DNA of 64,000 nucleotides from Sphaerulina vaccinii (lineage: Eukaryota > Ascomycota > Dothideomycetes > Mycosphaerellales > Mycosphaerellaceae): assembly GCA_022570795.1 (NCBI GenBank), contig JAKUDP010000028.1, forward strand, positions 434,001 through 498,000, read 5' to 3'. The notes beneath the pieces were generated by a model. The model was not told where the DNA came from and ran no database searches. It saw only the letters and a list, made by a program, of their open reading frames with translations. Of the stretch, positions 1 to 10,312 are shown in pieces. The position numbers were made by a program, and so were the translations under genes. Within the stretch, counting starts at the first letter, position 1. Each line of letters starts with the position of its first letter.

Positions 1-2
1 CG

Positions 3-1411
3 CTTTCAGTGACATATAAATTCTTTTCGACACTCTTCGCAATTCTCTTCTCTACAACAGGTACGATCATGAATACCTCGACCACCGCTATGGCCAACAT
101 CGCCGCAATCGCCAACACCACCACCGGAGCCTGTGTGCTTCCACCAGGACCTCTCGCCGTGGCTCCACGTCACCTCGATCGAACGCTTCCGCTGCGACAT
201 GAATGCTCTCAGTGGCATGTCGCCTCGACTGGTGACTCCTGCGATCATGTCGCAGCCCAGTAAGTACACACCATGCGAAGGCACCTTTCCCACATTCTCT
301 CGCCCGAGCTCGAGCCTACCAGGGCGACAAGCTCGTGGAACGAACCCGTTGAGAGAAGACTCACACTTTCGGAGATGATTGCTGACCTGTCTCTTTAGGT
401 ATGATATAGATGTAGCAAGTCTACATCTGCTTAACCCTTCGCTTGCCTCGCAGTGCAACTTGAAGGCCGGATACGCTTACTGCGCCGCTCCGTGCGATTC
501 CAATCCTGCGGAGAGGATTATCGCCTCCGTGTCCAAGGCGGTGGTGGCTAGCCCTGGCGCACCATATCACAAATTCACAGGAGATGGCATGTACGGCTGG
601 CCATCGATCGAAGACTGGGAGAGCTGGGAGGAGATGTAAGTGCTCCCCTGATGCCAAGACCTCGTGAAGCATATACTTACAGTGCCTTATAGTGGAGCGG
701 ACGCGCGCGAGAACCTGGGAGCTGCCTGTGGCTACTGGCAAGTTCAGGAGAACACGCCTGCAGAGAATCACTTGCTCCTGGCCAAAATCCAGGAAGTCGC
801 ACAAGAAGGTGGAATCGATCCACGTGTTGCTCTCGGAATGGTCCTTCAGGAGTCCCATGGTTGTCTCCGAGTTCCCGAAACCACGAATGCGAACCCCACC
901 ATTTTCAATCCAGGTGTCTTCCAGACCCACTCTGGGTGAGTCTAAGTTTCCTAATCCTCTTCTCCGTCGTTCCGAGCGAGCCTACCATGGCGTCGAGCTC
1001 GAACACAGACCGCGATGAAAGAACTCCACCACATCATCAGAGATACTTGCATTTACTAATTCATCTCACAGCACCGGAACCTGCAATACCAACCGCATCA
1101 CCGCAGGCTCTCCAGGTCCGATGGCCAATCCCAGCGCTGTCTATTCCGATTGTCCTGCAAGCCAGATTGAGCAGATGGTCCGGGACGGTTTGATGGGCAC
1201 TTCCGCTGGTGATGGCATCGAGCAGATCATGCAGCGACAGTCAGCGGCCGGCTACGAGGACGCGCAGATGTGGTATCGTGTCGCTCGGGAGTATAACAGT
1301 GGCCACGTTGACCCAAGTGGAGATCTCGCACTTGGTGGTGCGACTGCTGCGTATGCGAGCGATCTTGCTAATAGATTGGTTGGCTGGCACCATGGTGACT
1401 CTCAGTTTTAG
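3..1411 (+). CDS. LysM plus lysozyme-like domain secreted protein (5' partial)
   Basis: Four exons, about 3..259, 399..635, 693..935 and 1072..1411, join in frame to about 358 residues. The reading frame is already open at the window edge and no ATG precedes the hydrophobic segment (FFSTLFAILF), which looks like the end of a signal peptide, so the start is probably just outside the window; the first ATG inside is at 69. A LysM module (WHVASTGDSCDHVAAQYDID.., ending near CNLKAGYAYC) spans exons 1 and 2. Exons 3 and 4 encode a Cys-containing domain with the lysozyme/transglycosylase-like core ALGMVLQESHGC, whose Glu is the candidate acid, followed by FNPGVFQTHSGTGTCN and YNSGHVDPSGDL. Expected role: binding and perhaps cleaving chitin or peptidoglycan outside the cell. 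The LysM call is firm; enzymatic activity is inferred. Confidence 0.8.
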
Positions 1412-1789
1412 GTGGAGGAGTTCTACAAGGCGTCATGGTTTTGCTTTTGGTAATGCTTGGACGAAATCATGATTGGGAAGTTCATACACATCGACAGATA
1501 CCTAATGCCACCCATGCAATGCTTTGGAAAACTTTGAATTGATATCCATTCCCAAGTGTGTTCTTCCATATCTCAAGTCGTAGTACTGACCGCGCCATGT
1601 GAGTTGCTGATAGGTCCAGTGTAGGAAATCACAAGTGAAATCAGAGAAGACTGCTGGACACTGTAGCTGTCTCCGTGTTGCTGATCACTGACCACGCGAC
1701 GTGGAGCGCCAACAGGGCAGTAATGGGTTCTGGGACTGAACTAGAGAAGAGTGCTAGGCGAATTGCGCTCTCCGTGCTGTCGAACACCA
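1412..1789. other. Intergenic, 3' flank of LysM gene
   Basis: Non-coding as far as I can see. It presumably contains the LysM gene 3' UTR. No recognisable repeat or RNA gene. Confidence 0.5.
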
Positions 1790-2341
1790 GCTATGCCAGT
1801 GAGAGTGGTGCTCCGCAAATACATCAAACACTGCCTTGCATACCTGCTCACCCAGACCCATCGTCATCGACCATACGGAGAGCTCCACCCTAATCCCTCT
1901 GTGCCAGTACCAGATCACACCGTCACGGCCGACTGGGTGTACGGGTTCCCAGCAGACCCAGAGGGCTACGATGGCTTCTTAACGGAGACGTACAAGGTCT
2001 TCAAGCGGGTAACGTTGACCAGGGTCATGAGCACATGGGACGCAGCCGAACATAGAGCCAGCTGGCTACATAGCCACGTCGTCAATGAACGCAGCTTGCC
2101 ATCGATCATGATCGGAGACCGTGACCCTATATGGATGTCTCAGTTCATGCAGGCTAAAGTTGTGTTCTTCGTGTTTTGGCAGCACAGCGCGTGGTTCGCA
2201 AGCGCAGATGGGCGCTTGGTCTTGTGTCGACAGCTGCGAGAAACCGGCACGATCAACACTGCTGCTTTCAGCAGGATGCACCTATGCCGCGACGACGTTC
2301 TGTACTGCATCGATCAAAATAACAAATATGCGCAAAGATAA
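1790..2341 (+). mobile_element. Decayed Ty3/gypsy-type integrase fragment
   Basis: The frame open from 1751 to 2341 contains an integrase-like stretch: a zinc-domain-to-core linker (RKYIKHCLAYLL, HRHRPYGELHP), a core start resembling the usual D-F-V-x-G-L-P motif (DWVYGFPADPEGYDGFL), and an ISDRDP-like motif (MIGDRDPIWMSQF). After that motif similarity dissolves, and no reverse transcriptase, protease or LTR was recognised nearby. This is a short broken remnant of an LTR retrotransposon pol gene. A chromodomain-like stretch just downstream (about 2424..2530) may belong to the same element but is too degraded to be sure. Confidence 0.6.
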
Positions 2342-2840
2342 GGGATGTAGTGTGTCTCCATGTCTCTGGCTCATCCTGCACTCTGTTTCGGCATCACGAG
2401 TGGCTCGTGAATATGGCCCATAGATCAATGGCGAACCAGTGTGCGATCCCAGACCGGATTCCGAGATGGACGTCGTCGCGCTTGTGCGGCGTCGCACAGT
2501 ACCCAGCCGATGGCTGCGATCAAAGCATGAAGGTCTGATTAGTCAGATCGAAGCAATACGGCGCACTCATATGCCATATCAATGTAAACCTATCGCTCAA
2601 CTCTTGTTCCGAATACTGCGCACAGCTTCACGGAGGCCTATGCTGCTTGCACCACTGCACAGAGGAATGGAGACTGGAGGCCCGGATGGACAGACTGGTG
2701 ATCCAGAACGTGCTCTTTGGAGTATGTACACTGCTGTCGTTCAGCATCTCCAGCTGCTCCGAAGCTCTCTGCGTCTCGCTCATGCCGCTGGTGTATGCAA
2801 TATCGTGATTCGTCTCGTCGTGCGCGCCTCTGGCAAGTTC
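2342..2840. other. Degraded flank of the retroelement relic
   Basis: Open frames here are short and unlike known proteins. It probably contains more of the decayed element plus the 3' UTR of the minus-strand gene that ends at 2841. Confidence 0.35.
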
Positions 2841-3294
2841 TCAATTATACGCTCTCGTTTGTGCCGCCGCGTCCGCATCTCTCGCAGCGACGTTATCTCG
2901 AGCTGTCGCTGCTAATGTATCCTTTTGTGTCTGCGACTTCTGTGCATCCAATTGCTTCCCAAGCTTGCCTTTCCCTTGCGCTGCCTTGAGTCGTTCCTAC
3001 TCACGGTACTCTGTTAGCAGCCGACTTACATGTGCATACAGACGGGCGCCTGCAGAGCCAAGCCTAGTGCTAGGTAGAACGCACCTCTGCTGCCCTCGCC
3101 GCTGCTGAGCCCGGACTTTGCCCCTCGCCCGCAGCTGTATTGCCTAATGTTCGCCCTGGACCTGTTACTTTCGGGGGTGCAGCAGCGCGCGCGTTGTTGG
3201 TAGCAGCTGGCGCATTGGCTGGTGAAGCTCCTGTTGTACGCCCCTCGCCTTGGAAGTTTGCGCTCGAGCTCGTTTTCCCGAAGCAGTTTCCCAT
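2841..3294 (-). CDS. Small N-myristoyl-type conserved fungal protein
   Basis: Two exons on the minus strand, 3294..3085 and 2996..2841, join in phase 0 to 121 residues. The N-terminus MGNCFGK has Gly2 with Cys4, the classic context for N-myristoylation plus palmitoylation. It is followed by a low-complexity Ala/Gly/Pro segment with a repeated GEGRT / GPGRTLG motif. The second exon (ERLKAAQGKGKLGKQLDAQK.., ending AARDADAAAQTRAYN) is a charged, probably helical tail. The first-exon frame alone stops soon after the donor. I recall this layout as a widespread small fungal protein of unknown function; a lipid-anchored membrane role is inferred. Confidence 0.75.
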
Positions 3295-4052
3295 TGTATA
3301 GTACTGTATCGAGTGGTGGATCGCGAAGCGTCAGGCCGTTTGGTTAGGTAGAGTGCATCGTCAATGTATACTGTTGTCGATCTTCAGGGAATGTGGTCTG
3401 AAGCATGTGATGGAGGCGGGATTGTGCGTGTACATTAGCCGGCGGTAGCGGGTCCTGCCAAACGCGTCAAAGCGTGGGTCGCTTTTACTTTCGAGTCGAA
3501 GTCATTGGCAGAACAATACAAACACTTCACATCAGATCAGATACACAACCTCGCGGAATAAGAAGATCGTACATCTCCATGCCATATACAAGCCAGAAAC
3601 ATATATCTCGGGCAAATAGAACAAGAGCAAACGCCGTTACCGCGTGACCAGAGGAAAGAGCCGCTTGGCATACATCCGTGGCCATCAAGGTGTTTGGAAT
3701 GAAAGGCAGAGTCTACAATTCGGTCTGACGTCTTCAACCATGAACACCCCTCTACCTACTTCTGGAGCCGAAAGCCATCAATGTGCTTGATCTCTGCCAC
3801 TTTCAATTCTCAAGAAACGATATCGGCCAGGTGAGGAATCACCGCGTGAAGAGACCAAAGCCAATTGCACGACGCGCCGTACTCACTGAGGACCCCCACG
3901 AACGCCGAAGATCACGGTCTCAGCCTCCTCAGCTATCTCAGTGAGAGCAGTCTGACTCTCGTCCAGCACCTTCGCATACGCAAGGGTCCAGTGCACGATC
4001 CACCAATATCTGGGACCCTGAGAGTGAAGACTATCGAGCCGCCGATACCACG
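3295..4052. other. Promoter region shared by divergent genes; possible upstream exon of the zinc-finger gene
   Basis: The +1 frame leading into the ATG at 4053 stays open from 3945 and reads like protein (SDSRPAPSHTQGSS..). A protein-like stretch in the same frame also precedes a TGA at 3942. An upstream coding exon is therefore possible, but I found no in-phase donor/ATG combination that settles it. Confidence 0.4.
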
Positions 4053-5736
4053 ATGACGAGGTTCGAAGAGAGCGCGATACGCAACAGCGTTGCTGAGCAC
4101 AGTGCTGCGACGCTGCCGTATTGGCATCCCTCAAGCCAATTCTCATCCTTGATCGACCCTCGCGAGAGCCACAATGAACAGCTTCAATACCAGGCTCTTG
4201 CCAGTGAGCAGATGCCGCCTCCTGCTCAGCCTTCGAATGAAGGGCAAGGCTTCTCTCAATATGGTGACCTCGCACAATTGGCCCAAGAGCTCGGAGGTCA
4301 TCCTTCGATGGGTCAGTATAGTCCCAATGTAGCTGTGAAGGTATGTATCGAGCTCTAGTCCATAGAGGTACTGCGAATGTAGACCTCTCAGCACATACTA
4401 ATGCATACCAGACTCCTACAGGTTCTCGCACGATGCGAAGACCTGGCCTAGCAGGTGCTCCGGCTCTAGTGTGCGGCCGCTACTGCTGCCACTGGACAAT
4501 CAATGGCGCACAGTGTCATCAGCAGTTCTCAGACGCAAAGACCTTGAACGATCACATTCGCTCACATCACGTCCGTGGCGCAGGAAGCTTTGTCTGCCAG
4601 TGGTAAGTGAAGCGCATTTCCTTCGCCTCTTCTCCTCCATCTAGATCAGAAGGTGAACTTCTCGAGACACTTGCTTACTATGAGCTCTTATTTCTAGGCA
4701 AGGATGCGACAAGGGCTCATTTCCGACGGCGAATAAGTTGGTAAGGCACGTTCACTCTCACACGGGGTACAAGCCCTTTCAGTGTCCTAGCTGTACACAG
4801 GCCTTCGTCACCAAGGACCAATTGGACAAGCATCTCACGACACACACTGGTGCCAAGGACTTTGTGTGCAACTGGCCAGGCTGTGGTCGCTCCTTTGCAG
4901 TGAAGCATGCCCTCGATGGCCATATGAACAGTGTCCATCTGAAAGCCAAGAAGCACGTCTGTCCGCACTGCTCGCAGGCATTTGACGACTCCTCGAATCT
5001 CTCGAAACACAAAAAGCAGGTCCACAATCCAGAGACAGGTATCAGGTGTCCGGCGAGGCACACTCACGGGTGCACATATGTGGATAGCCGCAAGGATAAG
5101 ATGAAAGAACACTGCGAACGCGAATGCCATGGTCTGGAAACTGCGAGCGATCCTCATCGATGGAATCTATGGGTACAGCAATTCAAGTCAGCATCGAAGA
5201 AGGCCGAATCGCGCCGATCGCGAGACGTGAGCGGCACTCCGATGTCGCGAGGATCAAGCATATCGAGTATGCCATTTGCGCCTACACCATACAGGGCGGC
5301 GTCGATCGAGTGCAGCAAGCAGGGCTGCAACATACCTGTATGCCTTCCATGCAACATGCTTTGCAGCTATGACGAGTTGTTTCCTGATCCATTCCAGCCG
5401 TGTGACGATACAGAATGCGATCCACTATGTGATCCCATCTGCGACGATCCAGACTGCGATCCGACCACTCGACAGGAGTGCAACATCGAACCTTGCACTA
5501 TACAACACGGTCACCACGACCCATGCACATTGCAACACGACACCTGCACGTCTTCGTGTAGTGGTATACCGCAGTGCAGAAGTGCCACTTCGACGCCTTC
5601 ACAGCCGCCTACACCACATGGCGCAATGCCACAAGCATCTTTCTATGCTTATCAGGGTGATCCATTCCAGGATGCCGAGCATCCTTTCCAGCTGAACTCA
5701 ACGCAGCTGAGTGATTACATGTTTATGAATCATTGA
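4053..5736 (+). CDS. C2H2 zinc-finger transcription factor with Cys-rich C-terminus
   Basis: Exons 4053..4340, 4412..4602 and 4698..5736 give 505 residues from the ATG chosen. The middle holds a run of C2H2 or C2H2-like fingers: CHWTINGAQCHQQF..HIRSHH, CQWQGCDKGSF..HVHSH, CPSCTQAFVTKDQLDKHLTTH, CNWPGCGRSF..HMNSVH and CPHCSQAFDDSSNLSKHKKQVH, then a degenerate CPARHTHGC..HCEREC. The C-terminal third is unusual for its dense Cys/Asp/Pro repeats (CDDTECDPLCDPICDDPDCD), which might bind metal. Expected role: nuclear DNA-binding regulator; target genes unknown. The N-terminus may be longer than annotated. Confidence 0.8.
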
Positions 5737-5985
5737 AGATAGAAGCTCGGAAGGCAGCACATAGCGACGGCTTTAACGACATTATGAGGTTGCATAAAAT
5801 ACCCCAAACTGGAACTTAGGTAGACAGGCGTGGGCCATGATGGTACGAGGTACTCCCCCAAGCAATGGATGCCCTATGGAGCTTGCCATGCTACTCAGTA
5901 TGGCTCTCACGAATGCAATTACTTGCACACTTCAACTTCAGATCATTTGCTCCTTCACGAGTAATGCTCAACTATGCTCAGCGTC

Positions 5986-7000
5986 TCACAACTTAGGCTT
6001 TTCCATTATGGCCAAATCTGCTACTGCTACATTTCTCGTGTCCACGGCACTGAACCACGGATACACAGGCGGCGAGTCCTTCTGCACAGTAGCAGTAAAG
6101 ACCGCCTTTCTCTTCTCCAGGAAAGCCGCCACAGCCTCATCATTATCAGCACTACCTCGCATATGGCCCATAACTCTAGACTCCAATAAATGTGCTTCTT
6201 CCGCACTGTTCGCTCCACGAAACAGCATCTCTCGCATCATGAACGTACTGACAGTGGAAGTATCGGCAGCGAGCCCCTCTGCGAGCTTGAGTGCTGTGGG
6301 GAGTACATCAACCTGTTTATCGCACATCTCAGAGAAGAGGCCATCGAGTTGTCGAGAAGAAGCAGGTATCGTAGCTCCCATCGTCACGAGCTGCAAAGCT
6401 CGAGCATGTCCGATTAGACGTGGAAGGAAGAACGACGAACAGCCTTCCATTACCACACCTCGTTGAGAGAAGACGAAGCCGATCTTGGCTGCAGACCATA
6501 CTACACGCATGACACAGGCTAGAGTCATGGTTATGCCTACGCCTATAGCGTGACCGTTGATCGCAGCAATAGTTGGTTTCGTACAGCGGTGAATAGCAAG
6601 CGAGACACGACCTCCCCTAAACAAGCAAACGAATCATCAGCACATTGAAAGAAGAAGGCAGAGACTGTATAACATACCCATCCCGATGCGTCTTATCAGT
6701 TTCATTCTTGCCATTCCCTTGCAATTTGAAACCTTGACGAAGATCTTGGCCAGCGCAAAAGATCTTGCCATGTCCTGTCAAGACTATGCATTTGACTCGA
6801 TCGTCTATGCTGGCGAGTGAGAAGAAGTGTTCGAGTTCATCTGTCATGATGTCTGTGAAGGCATTGCTGCTTTGAGGTCGATGGAGAGTGCATATCAGTA
6901 CTGAAAATGTGGTGGAATGATGGGATATGCGAATCTCAGTGTAAGGTAGACCCGAATAGGAGCTTGGGAGCTTTGTTGGAATTGGTTGACCTGAAGACAT
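5986..7000 (-). CDS. Peroxisomal enoyl-CoA hydratase/isomerase family protein
   Basis: Two exons, 7000..6678 and 6616..5986, give 317 residues. Crotonase-fold signatures are clear: the oxyanion-hole segment GHGKIFCAGQDLRQG and INGHAIGVGITMTLAC, then VVMEGCSSFFLPRLIG with the acidic residue found in Delta3,Delta2-enoyl-CoA isomerases (ECI2-like). The protein ends in PKL, a variant PTS1 tripeptide used by fungi, so peroxisomal matrix location and fatty-acid beta-oxidation are likely. The domain layout and PKL end resemble the AKT3-type hydratases known from Alternaria host-toxin loci, but no other genes of such a locus are nearby, so a housekeeping role is the simpler reading. Confidence 0.88.
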
Positions 7001-8433
7001 TGCTACCTGGGATCTTGAGTAAGAAAGTGGATGTCTGATGAGTTGTATATTGGCTCTGTGAACGTATGAGTATTTCTATACGTTCCATCATTGCCGAGGT
7101 AGTTCTTGGTGTCTAGTACGATGTGGAACATATTCTCCTGCAGCAGTTCTTATCAAACAGGCATCTTCTCGAAGACTTTCGCTAGACCTTGTGCGTTCGT
7201 GGAGCAACATAATGATTGTCCTGGTAAAGTGAGAAGCGCAAAAGGTTGCAGGTTGAGGTGTGGACGTGGAAAGTTCGGACTTGGCGGAGATTTTGATTCT
7301 CTGTTGCACTGTACTCCCTCGCCTGTCCTGCACTCACGATGCATCCTGTTATATGCTACCTCGATCATCAAACAAAGACGGAATAAAGGCCTATGAACCG
7401 CTTTATGCCCACTGGTTGAGGCCTGAAGTCAGCACGATCTTCCTGAGATGATCTGCAAGTATGTTAATACGTTGAGATGCGCGGCACGAACGCGCTTCAG
7501 ATAGCAGCCAATTTGGTGCTGATGGCGAAGCCTGGTCCACATGCTTCGAGGAGAACAGACTTTTGTTGATCTCGAAGAAGTACTCGAGCGGCCACAGAAC
7601 ACGTCAGAAGGTCGATACGATGCTTTGCTGGGCCTCACATAAGCTCTCGAGATGTGGTACCAATCTCGAGTTCTACGGGCCCAGACTAACTCCTGTTGTC
7701 TCTACAATCATGGTCACCAGCTCTTCAAGAATAGGAGACCTGCTTGTGTATTCTGGCTTGTGCATGAAAGGTAGCAAAGGTAGCGGACAGTCTGTCAATA
7801 TCCTTGCCCATACTCGACATTGGCGGGACTTCAAAGCACGACTCAGCCGACACGTGTATTCTGCTCTCGGCATAGCAGTGCAGCGAATCGCTTGAGCTAG
7901 ACTGCTTCCAGGGACTGGTTCGAGGAACTGGATGCTAGTGATGCTGACGGTAGTTGATCTAGGCGGGACAAGTGGGCTAAGCAACGATATGATTCGTAGT
8001 GGGTCTTGTCCTTCAATCTATGCAAGCTATCTCATTATACTCCTCTCTGGCGCTCCAGGCTCATCATCTTTGCTTGCTTTTGCAGAAATCATACTGGATC
8101 CCATTCTGGACGCGAAAGTCAGCTACCTACGAAGCAACATATGAGAAGCACATTGCCAGGAATACGAACCTAGTCTGTGCGTAATGGGCTCACGCATCTC
8201 CGCCTGCAATTCTGCTTCTTGATAGCCGCAACACCCACGGAAGGTCCCACGTTGCACTACGCACCTCAATGCGTTGTGTCTCCTTGCCACTCTCAGCTTC
8301 TGAACGAAGTATGTTAGCATTGTCTCTGATACAGGAGCAGATTTACATACTCAATTGCTTGGAGTTTCAGCGCCTCGGTCGCACCACAATCTCTTCTGGA
8401 TAAGCCTCTTCGCCGCTTTGGTTCGTCATCCGC
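7001..8433. other. Gene-poor stretch with a possible decayed ORF on the minus strand
   Basis: No intact gene recognised. On the minus strand a frame running from about 7984 to 7400 is protein-like but interrupted by in-frame TAG (7675..7673) and a TGA further on. Its last part (PLEYFFEINKSLFSSKHV..APNWLLSEARS) reads like the F-box/DUF-type fungal proteins. I regard it as a probable pseudogene fragment with low confidence. Confidence 0.3.
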
Positions 8434-9522
8434 TCAGCGAAGACAGACTGTGGTCTTGCCATTTGCGAAGCGATAGCGAGGTCGTGGCTCGTGGATTAAC
8501 GCAGTTGTGGGAGCATCATTGGCTGTGAGAGGGAGACGCATGCGCACTGTGGAGATGTTCTTGGAAACAGTCTTGGCGTCTGCCGTGTTGATTGTTGCGC
8601 TCTGAGGCAGATCGTGGACGACTGAAATTGAAGCCATGACACGGAACGTGCCACTCTCACATGCCTGCTTCTCTGCGACGGCCTGCTTTTGCAATGCGGC
8701 TGCTTGCTTTTCCAGAGCGGCTTAGTAGGCGGCTTCCTCCTCGAGAGCAGCTTTCTCCTGGAACGCTGCTTCGTCCTCCATAGCGACCTTCCCCCAGTAC
8801 GCCTCCTCCGCCGCCCAAGCAGCCTGCTCCTCACGATCATCCTTTCTCTCTTTGGCCAAGAATAGATCCATCGTTGCGCGACTGTCTTCGTTTGGGTCGT
8901 GCGCACCTCCACCTTGGATCTCGCGGTGCAGAACCTGAGAAGTGGCGGTTCTCAGGCTTGGACGACCATCATCCTGGAGCTTTGACCACAGCACTTGTGT
9001 GTCGACCTTCTCGCTGTGAACAAAGGCGTCTTTGATGATGTAGAAAGCAGCGGTGTCACCTCTCGTATCGTGCATGATGACCTTGCGACCGGCAAAGATC
9101 TACTTGAGCTCTGCCTCGACAGTCGCTGCAGCGCGAGCCCCGTTCACAAGCTTCAAGTCCTCGTACAGAACACCAAAACGTGGTGGATCAACACCCTTCT
9201 GTACTCCAGGCTCGTTCTCGTAGTGGACGTAAGTATGAACGATGAGCTGACCGGTTTCACCAACGACGCTGACTGAACCAAGGCGATGACCCCATTTGCC
9301 ACCCTCTGATTTGTATTTCTGGAATTCGGCATCGAACGCGACCGACTCATTGGCGGTGAGAAGATGCATAGCTGGCTCAGGCTTAAGCGCACGACAATAT
9401 GGTGGGTTGCGAATCTTCATGTGATCCCGGATGTTTCTGCTGGAAGCCAGAGGATTGATGATAGTTGACTGGCGAGGACGTCCTGGTGCCGCGCCGCGTC
9501 GCTCCTTGTCGTCGGAAGGCAT
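8434..9522 (-). pseudogene. DEDDh exonuclease-like gene with two in-frame stop codons
   Basis: From ATG at 9522 one frame continues for 363 codons to a TGA at 8436..8434 but contains TAG at 9102..9100 and TAA at 8724..8722. Sequence on both sides of each stop is co-linear with one protein. The exonuclease core is recognisable: AFDAEFQKY (D-x-E), FAGRKVIMHDTRGDTAAF, VDTQVLWSKL and LHREIQGGGAHDPNEDSRATMDLF (H-x4-D), as in REX4/ISG20-type 3'-5' exonucleases. The C-terminus is an Ala/Glu/Gln-rich probable coiled coil. The first stop lies inside the catalytic domain, before motif III, so a truncated product would be inactive. No splice sites flank either stop. A readthrough gene or assembly error is possible. 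Confidence 0.7.
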
Positions 9523-10312
9523 GGTGAGTGTTGTGCGCCTGATTATGTGTTTCAGAGTTGCAGGTCAACGGAAGACGTGGTGAGCAGATCGAGAAGTGAT
9601 TATGTCTGTCGAAGTTGATCTGTGGTATGTCGACGATGAGGAGAGCTGTGGAAAGCCGTGGAACACGGAGGCAGCTCGCTCGAACGCCAAGTCAAGCTCC
9701 CGCCCGTTGAGTGGAGCCATAGCGACGGCGACAGTGACGGGATGGCTAGCTAAGCGACGACCGTTCTCTACCCTGGTGGCTATGTTGAGCGCCGACAGCT
9801 GCCATCGAAAGTCCAATGCCACTTGAACCACGTTGCGAGATGCTTTATATTGGTAGGAGGTATATGGTATATGGTATGTGATACGTGCAGGTACTATAGA
9901 AGGAATGAGGATGAACGCACTCACAAAACAGGAAACGCGTCTTCTCTTGTAGCGCAGCCTTTGTTTGCACAAAATGCGGATTGAGGCCCTCACGCCTTTC
10001 AACCACGACAAAGGCTGGTTGACGAGAACGGCAAACCTAAGTGGGTGCGAACTCGCTCTCTCTTGAGATCGACCATTAACTCGCTAGACAGCGAAGAAAT
10101 AGAGTGTCTCTGCCGAGCTGAGGTAGGCATTGGTCCGAGAAGTTTTCAAGCGACAGGCCGCGTCCTTGAGATTGATACAGAACACCCAGCGTGGTCAAGC
10201 GGCTTATGGACACCACTAGTTTTGTTCACACCAATAACGATAAAGCCGTCGCGGCACAATTGGAAGACAAGCCACAAGGATATTATAGGTCTCAAAGCTC
10301 GTTTGATTACGA
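9523..10312. other. Intergenic
   Basis: Holds the upstream region of the exonuclease-like frame and the 3' flank of the minus-strand rhodopsin-like gene. An open minus-strand frame at 9565..10011 has no recognisable features and is not called. Confidence 0.5.

Noticed and set aside
5837..6466. 209-codon plus-strand frame
   Set aside because: Antisense shadow of the enoyl-CoA hydratase, whose motifs are unmistakable on the other strand.
9565..10011. 148-codon minus-strand frame
   Set aside because: No domain and no splice continuation; judged random.
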